Assembly (NCBI GenBank): GCA_030744755.1
Contig: JASLPY010000048.1
Location: 1-41,249, forward strand
DNA length: 41,249 nt
From: Kiritimatiellia bacterium
GTDB taxonomy: Bacteria > Verrucomicrobiota > Kiritimatiellia > UBA8416 > JADHWI01
Reading direction: 5' to 3'
Shown in pieces: positions 34,789 through 41,249 of the stretch (position 1 is its first letter; each line of letters begins with the position of its first letter). The notes below the pieces were generated by a model. That model did no database searches and had not been told where the DNA came from. It saw nothing but the letters and a program-made list of their open reading frames with translations. A program made the translations under genes and the position numbers.

Positions 34789-36213
34789 TCAGGCCTCCTT
34801 TGTAATGTGACGAAGGTTCAATCCCCAATCCGACAAGGTCATTTTGTGCGGAAAGATATCTGTTTGGTGAACAATCAGGTACATTGTACGAAATATAGCT
34901 TTGAAAATAGGATTCGAAGGCAGGTGGGTCAAAAGCCTCACAATTGGCGTTGTTGATGGAAAGACCGCTGCGGGCGCAAACAGCTTCTGCAGGTTTTCAA
35001 TTCGTGTTTTCTCTTTCGAATTCCGAAATTCGAGATGCGAACTGTCATAGTAGGTGAACTCGAGATCCGTACCATCACCTTTGTAGTACCCGTTTTCCAC
35101 TGCGTATTCTGCAAGGCTTGTGCCTGGATAGGGTTGCCACAACATGGCAAGAGCGTAGTCGGGTTTGCATTTTTGATTAAGCTTCAGTGTTTCAATATCA
35201 TTCTCGAGAGTGCATCCAGGTAGCCCTAGCATGTTGTTAGCCAAAATCTTGATGCCGTGCTGCCTGAGAAGACGGCAGGCAGCTATGATCGTTTCATTCG
35301 TCATATTCCGGCCAAGCAATTCCCTTCTGATCTTCTCGTTTCCCGCCTCTATACCAACATTGACGCTGTGACAACCTGCCTCGGCAAGCAGTGCGACGTT
35401 TGTTTCGTTCAAGAGATCAAGTCGAAGGTGGCAGTAGAAAGGTACGCCAACCCTGGACGGATATTCTCGAGAAAACTCTTCAAGCCATGCTGGCTTCAGG
35501 GGAAACACGCTTTCTCTGAATGCCACAAACTCGGTGCTTCGGTTGCTGGTGACCTCTTCAATCTCTCTGATCAGGCTTCCAACTGATCGGATGCGTGTAT
35601 TTCGCCACTTCCCATCGTAAAGAGAATCCATCGATGGATTGAAACAGTACGAACACTTGAAGGGACAGCCTCTGGCAGCAAGAAATGAGCGTACACGGTG
35701 TGTGTTGACTTCGGACGAAACCGAATAGTAGAGGTCCCTGTCCGGAAACGGAAGATCGTCGAGATTTTCTATGAGAGGGCGAGCCGGGCGACTCTCGATC
35801 TGACCGTTCTTTTTGATCGTGAAATTGGCAACAGTGGTGATGTTTCCGGTGCTCTCGAGAACGTTGCAGAATTCCTTGAATGCGTGGTCACCTTCTCCCC
35901 GGCAGATTGCATCAACCCCGGGCTCATGTATCATTTCAGGGAAGAAGGTTGGGTGTGGTCCTCCAAACACTGAAACGAAGTTGAACTTCTGCTTCAGGAA
36001 GCGGTTCAAGGCAAGGTAGTATCGATCTGATCCTGTACACACGCTGTAAGCGATCACCTGAGGTCGGTATTCCGCGACTTTATCAGCGAGTGCAGAATCT
36101 TCGGCCTCATAAAGATGCACCGAATGTCCTGCCGCCTTCAGATGCGGTGACAGGCACATGATACCATAAGGCTCAATAGTGTGCATCTTTGCCGCTATGA
36201 AAAGTACATTCAT
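34789..36213 (-). CDS. B12-binding-type radical SAM enzyme
   Basis: The 474-residue protein has an N-terminal Rossmann-like domain (about 1-125, with YSVCTGSD and VFGGPHPTF), the arrangement of cobalamin-binding radical SAM enzymes, then the radical SAM domain. C183, C187 and C190 in GCPFKCSYC bind the [4Fe-4S] cluster, and NVGIEAGNEKIRRELLGR is typical of the late barrel. No DxHxxG B12-histidine motif is seen, which is normal for this class. Reactions in the class include methylation and rearrangement of lipids, antibiotics and cofactors; the target here is unknown. ATG at 36213 is used; an in-frame TTG lies at 36228. It is operon-linked to the flavoprotein upstream and the lipoprotein downstream. 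Confidence 0.88.
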   Translation of the reverse strand: MNVLFIAAKMHTIEPYGIMCLSPHLKAAGHSVHLYEAEDSALADKVAEYRPQVIAYSVCTGSDRYYLALNRFLKQKFNFVSVFGGPHPTFFPEMIHEPGVDAICRGEGDHAFKEFCNVLESTGNITTVANFTIKKNGQIESRPARPLIENLDDLPFPDRDLYYSVSSEVNTHRVRSFLAARGCPFKCSYCFNPSMDSLYDGKWRNTRIRSVGSLIREIEEVTSNRSTEFVAFRESVFPLKPAWLEEFSREYPSRVGVPFYCHLRLDLLNETNVALLAEAGCHSVNVGIEAGNEKIRRELLGRNMTNETIIAACRLLRQHGIKILANNMLGLPGCTLENDIETLKLNQKCKPDYALAMLWQPYPGTSLAEYAVENGYYKGDGTDLEFTYYDSSHLEFRNSKEKTRIENLQKLFAPAAVFPSTTPIVRLLTHLPSNPIFKAIFRTMYLIVHQTDIFPHKMTLSDWGLNLRHITKEA

Positions 36214-36273
36214 TATCCCTCTGCCCAACGGTGTGCGTGACAGGCGCCATCAGGCGTATGGTCTACGAAGTGG

Positions 36274-36936
36274 TTATGCGGAGTTATCGTCCCGATCAGT
36301 GGATCGTATGCGTTGGCCAATCTCACGACCAATTCTCGTTGCTTCTTCCCACATCTCCCTTTGATCCTCGACCCGTGAATATGGGATGTCTGATGACTTG
36401 GCATCCTGTCCATAACGTCTCTTTATTCCACTCATATCACATTCATCTCCCACTCCACAGGTCAAGCAGGGAAGGTTGCCCGTAATCATTATTTGCCCCA
36501 TAAGCTCCATACGTTCCATCTCCTCCAGGGCTATGGCCAATGATCGATTGACATGATCCGCCGCCTCGGTAGTCAGGTATGTGAGAACCGTAGCACACAG
36601 CTTACCCCTGAGAAGGTTGTTCACATGTCTCAGTGACCAGAACCTCTCAAGAAGTGCCTTTGTAAAAGCATCTATCTGTTTATAGGGAATGTATGCACCA
36701 ATAACTAATGCCTTGGCGTTCTTGATTTTCTCTGCGAGTTCCGGAAAATCATCCTCAGTTTTGCAGATATTGTCCGGGACACACAGCTTGCAGGCAAGGC
36801 ACGGCCTGACGTTAATCAGGCTCAGTTTCACAAATTCACATTCCAGTTCCGTCGCGTCTAACACGGCTTTGATGAGACGGTCCGTGTTACTGTTCTCTAT
36901 TGGACTCCCGGAAATCCCCAGTACTTCAATAGTCAT
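36274..36936 (-). CDS. Iron-sulfur flavoprotein (FMN reductase family)
   Basis: The 220-residue protein has the FMN-phosphate loop GISGSPIENSNT (7-18) of NADPH-dependent FMN reductases. A compact cysteine motif C46-x2-C49-x2-C52-x5-C58 follows, typical of iron-sulfur flavoproteins (Isf) that bind a [4Fe-4S] cluster. A second cysteine group, C157-x2-C160-x5-C166, is also present. It should carry electrons between ferredoxin-like donors and an unknown acceptor, plausibly feeding the radical SAM enzyme whose gene starts 60 bases further on. ATG at 36936 has AGGGAA upstream; the longer frame is not supported. The C-terminal RSTDRDDNSA resembles translated pieces of the dispersed repeats, perhaps a repeat remnant. 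Confidence 0.85.
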   Translation of the reverse strand: MTIEVLGISGSPIENSNTDRLIKAVLDATELECEFVKLSLINVRPCLACKLCVPDNICKTEDDFPELAEKIKNAKALVIGAYIPYKQIDAFTKALLERFWSLRHVNNLLRGKLCATVLTYLTTEAADHVNRSLAIALEEMERMELMGQIMITGNLPCLTCGVGDECDMSGIKRRYGQDAKSSDIPYSRVEDQREMWEEATRIGREIGQRIRSTDRDDNSA

Positions 36937-37015
36937 TCGCGTTTCCCTGTCGTTGTATTCTGACGCATAACGCTTAAATGAGTAGACAGAAAGGGCGCAG
37001 TCGTTTTTGGTACAC

Positions 37016-38407
37016 TCACTTCTTTTTGGTCCGAGGTTTCTTCGTCGAAGGGGCGGCGGGATCCGGCCAATCAGGATGGGGGGTTCGGGCTGCATTCATC
37101 ATCTCAATCGCCTTGGTAACGAGTTCAGGATGCACTGTGGCGAGATCCTTGGTCTCGCCGAGGTCATCAGCGAGGTTATAGAGCTCGACGGCGCCTCCCC
37201 GCTTGGGGCGAACCGCCTTCCAATTGCCCCAGCGTATGGCTTGAATGCTACCCCTTTCATGCAACTCCCAATAGAAGTAATCGCGTTTGGGCGCCGAACC
37301 GCCTTTGAGAAACTTGACAAGCGAGTGGCCATCCGGCTGGAAGTCTTTTGGAATCTTGGCCTCGCCCAGTTCCGCGAAGGTGGGAAGAAGGTCCCAGAAT
37401 GCCCACGGTTCATCTGTGACGCGGCCGGCGGACACCGTGCCGGGCCACCAGGCGAAAGCGGCTTGCCGCAGCGCGCCTTCGTACATGCCGCGCTTGTATC
37501 CTCGCAGTTTGCCGTCCATGCTTTGATTGAAACGTCTTCCGATCGCACTGGTGGGGTTGAAGGACGCGCCGTTGTCCCCGGAGAAAATGATGAGCGTGTT
37601 GTCAGCGATGCCCTTCTTTTTCAGCAATTCTACGAGCGCTCCTACGTCAGAGTCGATACGTGTCACCATGGCCGCGTAGTTCTTTTCCGTTTCAGTCCAG
37701 GGTTTATCGGCATAGATGCCCTGGTCGTCGATCTCGAAGCGGCCGTGGGGGAGCGTCATGGCGTAAAAAAGAAAGAAAGGATCCTTGGCGTTTTTATCAA
37801 CCCACTTCAGCACGTCCTGCTGAATGAGTTCCTGGGCGTAGACCTTCTTTTGGCCTTTCGCATTCTCCGGAATCTCGAAACGCTTGTCATCGTTGTAGAG
37901 ATAGGGGGGGAAATAGCTATGCGCATGTCTTTGACAATTGTAACCGAAGAAATGGTCGACGCCGTTCTTAAAAGGGCTCCCGGTCGTGTGGAACATGCCC
38001 ATACCCCATTTGCCCATCGTTGCGGTTTTGTAACCGGTGGTCTTGAGGATCTTGGCTACGGTCACCGTATTAGCGGGAAGCGGACGTTGGCCTTCAGGCC
38101 GGATCTCGCGGTTTGCGCGTGTTGGGCAGTTGCCCATGTGCAAGCCGGTAAAGAAGGATGTACGAGTCGGCGCGCAGACGCTCGTGCCGGTGTAGGCAGA
38201 AAGAAAGCGCGTGCCTTCCTTGCATAATCGATCGAGGGTGGGCGTCTCAATCAACTTTTGTCCGTAAGCCCCCAGGTCTCCCTGGGCAATATCGTCGGAC
38301 AGAATGAAAATGAGATTGGGTTTTCGATCACCTGTCGCAGCCGCCAGTCCAGACTCAGCCGCCAACGCCGCAATGCCAATCGACTTGATGAAATCACGCC
38401 TATTCAT
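37016..38407 (-). CDS. Tat-exported arylsulfatase
   Basis: The 463-residue protein has a twin-arginine signal ([20 protein letters not shown]). Sulfatase features follow: DD in [15 protein letters not shown] for calcium, C78 in SVCAPTR (C-x-P-x-R), the cysteine converted to formylglycine, and KWGMG later in the core. It should cut sulfate esters from external polysaccharides or other substrates. Maturation needs a formylglycine enzyme not found in the window. The next gene downstream on the same strand is the flavoprotein, 79 bases away. Confidence 0.93.
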   Translation of the reverse strand: MNRRDFIKSIGIAALAAESGLAAATGDRKPNLIFILSDDIAQGDLGAYGQKLIETPTLDRLCKEGTRFLSAYTGTSVCAPTRTSFFTGLHMGNCPTRANREIRPEGQRPLPANTVTVAKILKTTGYKTATMGKWGMGMFHTTGSPFKNGVDHFFGYNCQRHAHSYFPPYLYNDDKRFEIPENAKGQKKVYAQELIQQDVLKWVDKNAKDPFFLFYAMTLPHGRFEIDDQGIYADKPWTETEKNYAAMVTRIDSDVGALVELLKKKGIADNTLIIFSGDNGASFNPTSAIGRRFNQSMDGKLRGYKRGMYEGALRQAAFAWWPGTVSAGRVTDEPWAFWDLLPTFAELGEAKIPKDFQPDGHSLVKFLKGGSAPKRDYFYWELHERGSIQAIRWGNWKAVRPKRGGAVELYNLADDLGETKDLATVHPELVTKAIEMMNAARTPHPDWPDPAAPSTKKPRTKKK

Positions 38408-38443
38408 GTCTTTTCCTTTCCGCAGAACACTTCAGATCACGCT

Positions 38444-38471
38444 TTCGTCAAACCGCGCGCAGTTTGACGAA
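38444..38471. promoter_or_regulatory. Perfect 10-bp palindrome upstream of the sulfatase
   Basis: TTCGTCAAAC, an 8-base spacer, then GTTTGACGAA. It is 37 bases upstream of the sulfatase start and 31 bases downstream of the GNAT gene, both on the minus strand. It could be an operator for the sulfatase or a terminator for the GNAT gene; it lacks a T-run. Confidence 0.5.
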
Positions 38472-38501
38472 TACCTGTGGATGTGGTTATTGGCAGATTC
38501 C

Positions 38502-39035
38502 TCACCATAGAACCGGATCACATAGTGCCGCAACGCAAGCTATTTGCCCAGATGTTCCTTCAGTCATGGCCTTATCGAGGGCGATGGCCTGCCACCCAAA
38601 GGGGTATTGAAGTCTGTAGGGTGGGTCGTAGGATTCAGCGGCATCTACACTGAAACCGAACCTGCCGTAGTATTTGGGATCCCCGTAGACAAACACGGTG
38701 TGTACACCAATGTCTGACAGCCGTTGTATGCCGTCCTCTACGAGTTGTGACCCCGTACCTTGCTTCTGGTGTTCGGGTCTAACCGCCAGGGGCGCCAGAA
38801 TGTAGCCTAGGAAACTGTTGTTGCTGTCGAGAGTCACGGGGCTGAAGGCAATGTGACCGACGACAGCATCTCTGGTTTCCGCCACCAGGGGTATCGTCTC
38901 AGGCTTTGTGTCTTCTGACAGAAGAGCGACGGCAAGGGTCGAGACTGTCTCCCTCTCGCTTGCAGGAAAGGCAGACAAATGGACGCTGCGAACATCGTCG
39001 CGGTCGCTATCTGTTCCTATTCGGATCTCTATCAT
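38502..39035 (-). CDS. GNAT family N-acetyltransferase (YhbS-like)
   Basis: A 177-residue acetyltransferase. The acetyl-CoA site is PEHQKQGTGSQL (Q-x-x-G-x-G), with LGYILAPLAVRP before it. GDPKYYGRFGFS is the signature of the YhbS subgroup, whose substrates are mostly unknown small molecules or RNA/protein amines. It starts at the ATG at 39035; 39050 is an alternative without a good ribosome binding site. It is flanked by the sulfatase and the cyclase-fold protein, with no evident functional link. Confidence 0.88.
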   Translation of the reverse strand: MIEIRIGTDSDRDDVRSVHLSAFPASERETVSTLAVALLSEDTKPETIPLVAETRDAVVGHIAFSPVTLDSNNSFLGYILAPLAVRPEHQKQGTGSQLVEDGIQRLSDIGVHTVFVYGDPKYYGRFGFSVDAAESYDPPYRLQYPFGWQAIALDKAMTEGTSGQIACVAALCDPVLW

Positions 39036-39161
39036 CTTCTTTATGAACATTGACGCTGAGCCGCTCGTGGGGAGCCGCGGAGTGGAACGGCGTTTTGTTC
39101 GGCCGTCGACCGCCGGATTCCCAGCCCAACCGCATCGTGTTCGTATTGGGTTTGTAGAATA

Positions 39162-40247
39162 TCATTCTCCAAAAGGCCAGCCCGGTAATTCGCCGCAAGC
39201 CTGAAGTGCAAGCACGGCGTAGGCAGTGCCGGTATTGGTGATGTAGTGTTTGCTGTCCTTGACAGGGGATCGCGTGAAGAACTTGCCGCTTTGCCTCTGG
39301 TTGGTTTTTAGCCATGTGATTCCCTTTTGGATTCCCTCCTTTCCGGCAGGGATTCCCATCTCGCGGGCAACTACAATGGCGAGGCCTGTCCCGTAAGAAT
39401 CAGACGTATTGGGATCGTGGGGTTTGCCGTCCTTGCGCTTATACTCCTCCCAGTCGATGAGAAAGGACGGTGTGGACCATCCTCCATCAGGAAGCTGCTT
39501 GGAAAGCAATTCCTCAAGGACCTTCTTTCGCTCAGGTTCCTCCATCAATCCGCTTACTCGAACGGATGCCCAGGTAATCATAATGCGATGATGAAGAGAA
39601 GAAGCCCGGTTGTTTCGGAGATACCGGCGGATCTTTTCCATTCCGGCTTTGGCCGCATCACTTTCCGCGTAGTTTCCCGGAGCGATTCCAACGGCGAGCG
39701 CAGCCAGGGTCACGCCAAAGTGGTCATCGATCTCCATTGGGGCCCAGCCGCACTTAGCCCAATTCCATCCGCCGTCGCTGCGTTGAGTCGTCCACATCAT
39801 GTCAAGAACCTGCCGAGTCGTGTCTGACAGTATTCCTGAGGTCTGGGCATCATGAAAAGCGAGGGCGGTGCCTACAACAACCGGGTTGTAAACCTGTTTG
39901 GGATACTTCTTTCCCTTCTCCCATCTCTCCATGTAATAACTCTCGAAGAACTCACGTACCTCCCCGGAGTCTTTCAATGTCGAACTCAGGGCGGGTCGAG
40001 CCATAAGATAAGTCATGCTGGTGTGGCACGTCACGCAGTTCTGTTGCTTCTGCCATGCGAGCGACGCATTGTCGAGATAGCGGGCGGCCTGTTCGGCGGA
40101 AAAACTTTTCCGAATCTGTTCATCTGCCACGATTCTCTTTGCCGGCGGAACGTTCGCTAGTGTAATGAGACCGGGCTCCTGGCCTGAGGCCAGAGAGACG
40201 ACAAACAGAAAAGTGAAGAAACTAAGGAATACATTCATGAACATCAT
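39162..40247 (-). CDS. Secreted squalene-cyclase-fold protein with a c-type haem motif
   Basis: The 361-residue protein has a signal peptide (hydrophobic 4-21, cut near SG-QE). It then has alpha/alpha-barrel repeats of the prenyltransferase/squalene-cyclase type (TTQRSDGGWNW, SKQLPDGGWSTP, TNQRQSGKFF). Before the repeats lies a CxxCH motif, C71-VTC-H75, able to bind covalent c-type haem, with no usual terpene-cyclase DxDD motif. Such haem-bearing secreted repeat proteins are known in Planctomycetota; function is unclear. Start codons at 40247, 40244 and 40238 are all possible. Confidence 0.85.
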   Translation of the reverse strand: MMFMNVFLSFFTFLFVVSLASGQEPGLITLANVPPAKRIVADEQIRKSFSAEQAARYLDNASLAWQKQQNCVTCHTSMTYLMARPALSSTLKDSGEVREFFESYYMERWEKGKKYPKQVYNPVVVGTALAFHDAQTSGILSDTTRQVLDMMWTTQRSDGGWNWAKCGWAPMEIDDHFGVTLAALAVGIAPGNYAESDAAKAGMEKIRRYLRNNRASSLHHRIMITWASVRVSGLMEEPERKKVLEELLSKQLPDGGWSTPSFLIDWEEYKRKDGKPHDPNTSDSYGTGLAIVVAREMGIPAGKEGIQKGITWLKTNQRQSGKFFTRSPVKDSKHYITNTGTAYAVLALQACGELPGWPFGE

Positions 40248-40284
40248 TCTCTCTTTGATTCTATAGATTCATGGTGAGCCGAAC

Positions 40285-40430
40285 GTCACCATCAGGCGCA
40301 CCTTCCGAGGCGTCGTCTGGCAGCATTGGTTCGACAATCTCTCTTTGTCCTGATCGTTGTCTTGATCCTTGTCGTTCGCTATCGTCGTCTCGATCGTCCT
40401 CCCGATCCTTGTCGAAGATGATCCCGAAGG
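40285..40430. repeat. GATC/GAC-rich composite element, copy 3
   Basis: It starts with the boundary block AGGCGCACCTTCCGAGGCGT, then CGTCTGGCAGCATTGGTTCG, matching copy 2 at about three identities in four over some 80 bases by eye. The GTC..GATC part (to about 40430) runs in one sense only and lacks the palindrome switch of copies 1 and 2. A 69-codon frame on the minus strand (40261-40470) runs through it and is probably not a gene. Confidence 0.75.
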
Positions 40431-40528
40431 CGAAAGCCGGCAGGCCAAGGAAATACGTCAAATCGCCCATGGGTTCTTATCCTCTATTTCATTTTGGGAT
40501 GCCAAGCGCCTGTTCGGCTTCCTGCCTC

Positions 40529-40867
40529 TCAAGCATTGATCAAAGTGCCAAGCTTGTTCAGCACCTGTCGCACCGTGGTTTCGGGAAGGGAGCACAGGCG
40601 CGACGCTTTGCGCTTCCGCCAGTCTAAACTCTTGACCTGGTCTGATAGGATTGCCCCTGATGCCTTCAAACCGTCAGGTATTATAACTTCGAAAGGATAG
40701 CCCTTAACTTGCTTCGTAACAGGACATACGATCGCAAGGCCGACCTTTCGGTTGTAGGATTCAGGTGACAAGACAACGGCAGGCCGGTGTCCGGCCTGCT
40801 CGTGTCCTGCTTGTGGATTGAATGAAATCCAGACCACGTCACCCCGTTTGGGGTAGTAGGACGCCAT
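40529..40867 (-). CDS. mazF: MazF-family mRNA interferase toxin
   Basis: A 112-residue PemK/MazF toxin that cuts mRNA at short sequences. Conserved features: GDVVWISF near the start, R28 in HRPAVVLS, T51 in CPVTKQVKGYPFEV, and SDQVKSLDW. ATG at 40867 overlaps the antitoxin stop codon by one base (TGATG), showing translational coupling. The longer TTG start at 40873 is unlikely. Confidence 0.94.
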   Translation of the reverse strand: MASYYPKRGDVVWISFNPQAGHEQAGHRPAVVLSPESYNRKVGLAIVCPVTKQVKGYPFEVIIPDGLKASGAILSDQVKSLDWRKRKASRLCSLPETTVRQVLNKLGTLINA

Positions 40868-41109
40868 CACCAAACCTCCCGCCCAACCGCATCTCCAGTT
40901 TCAACTTCATTATGGATGTTCTTCTTGCTGATGCCCTTGAGCAGATCCTCGAGCCTGTATTCCGGCTGAGTATGAGGGTCTATCACGATCTTTCCGTCAT
41001 CGACGGAGAGATTAACAGGCGTTCCGTATGCAACATGTGCTTCTCTGACGAAAGCCTTTGGAATGCGCACCGCAAGGCTGTTTCCCCACTTCTGGATTCT
41101 CGTTTGCAT
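40867..41109 (-). CDS. mazE: MazE-family antitoxin (AbrB-type DNA-binding)
   Basis: An 80-residue protein: N-terminal AbrB/SpoVT swapped-hairpin domain (QKWGNSLAVRIPKAF) that binds the operon promoter, and a C-terminal MazF-binding tail (YRLEDLL...ETGDAVGREVW). GGAGAG lies 7-8 bases before the ATG at 41109. It is the first gene of the pair. It should be labile and autoregulate the operon. Confidence 0.94.
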   Translation of the reverse strand: MQTRIQKWGNSLAVRIPKAFVREAHVAYGTPVNLSVDDGKIVIDPHTQPEYRLEDLLKGISKKNIHNEVETGDAVGREVW

Positions 41110-41174
41110 GACAACTCTCCTGTATCTACAATGAAGATACATCCAGAACCAATGCAATGCAAGGTCTGTCTTGA

Positions 41175-41201
41175 GCGTTCTGCGCTGTGAGCGCAGAACG
41201 C
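41175..41201. repeat. Perfect 12-bp hairpin and GTTAG repeats upstream of mazEF
   Basis: GCGTTCTGCGCT, a 3-base loop, then AGCGCAGAACGC. It is followed at 41205-41232 by GTTAG-rich low-complexity repeats. It lies about 65 bases upstream of mazE on the minus strand. Could be a dispersed palindrome; overlap with the promoter is possible. Confidence 0.6.
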
Positions 41202-41249
41202 AGTGGTTAGTGGTTAGGCGCTAGGCGTTAGCGGGAAAGGTCCGCCGAC

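Noticed and set aside
40261..40470. 69-codon minus-strand frame starting MGDLTYF
   Set aside because: Most of it is translation of the dispersed GATC/GAC element in a low-complexity Asp/Arg frame; the ribosome site is weak and copy 2 of the element is read in another frame.
41160..41249. Possible integron attC site (GTTAGGC and GTTAGCG repeats near mazEF)
   Set aside because: All GTTAG copies run the same way and no RYYYAAC partner lies at the right distance.
1..41249. CRISPR array, transposase or prophage genes
   Set aside because: No regularly spaced direct repeats, DDE motifs or phage structural genes were found anywhere in the window.

Overview
The window is chromosomal DNA from a bacterium that is probably a member of the PVC superphylum or a neighbouring group (Planctomycetota, Lentisphaerota, Kiritimatiellota and similar). 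This is inference. It rests on a Tat-exported sulfatase, many secreted sugar-active enzymes, a zinc-ribbon Ser/Thr kinase with a DWG motif, a squalene-cyclase-fold protein carrying a CxxCH haem motif, a B12-dependent ribonucleotide reductase, and many dispersed palindromic intergenic repeats. No rRNA or ribosomal protein is present to settle the phylum.

The first half (1-18.5 kb) is mostly housekeeping. It begins with a tight plus-strand arginine operon, argJ-argB-argD-argG, with thiD translationally coupled to its end. The argB/argD and argG/thiD pairs overlap. ArgD carries an unusual acidic repeat tail. Three minus-strand genes follow: an HMGL-like aldolase, a multi-domain RidA/chorismatase-like protein and a phosphomannomutase. 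Next come plus-strand der, class II ribonucleotide reductase (nrdJ), pyrK, pyrD and a membrane-anchored protein of unknown function whose start overlaps the end of pyrD.

The second half (18.5-41 kb) is accessory and mostly minus strand, rich in exported proteins: a cupin lipoprotein, a clan-A-like glycoside hydrolase with a sugar-binding domain nested in its barrel, a transmembrane Ser/Thr kinase divergent from an FHA-domain protein, tRNA-Leu(GAG), two adjacent zinc carboxypeptidases (M14), a Bax-inhibitor-1 family membrane protein, a secreted beta-propeller, an alpha/alpha-barrel glycosidase and a GH32/43-like five-bladed propeller. A compact five-gene run follows (iron-sulfur flavoprotein, B12-type radical SAM, short lipoprotein, cupin, short membrane protein), sitting behind an arylsulfatase. 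The window closes with a GNAT acetyltransferase, the CxxCH-bearing cyclase-fold protein and a mazEF toxin-antitoxin pair.

The most notable non-coding structure is a family of dispersed GATC/GAC-rich elements near 11.6, 33.7 and 40.3 kb. Two of the copies share a unique boundary sequence and sit directly in front of exported-protein genes in the same orientation. There are also at least eight other palindromes or inverted repeats, including an alternative-pairing structure between nrdJ and pyrK. The best candidate for an undescribed system is the flavoprotein/radical-SAM/lipoprotein/cupin/membrane-protein cluster at 33.9-36.9 kb. Its function cannot be read from sequence alone.
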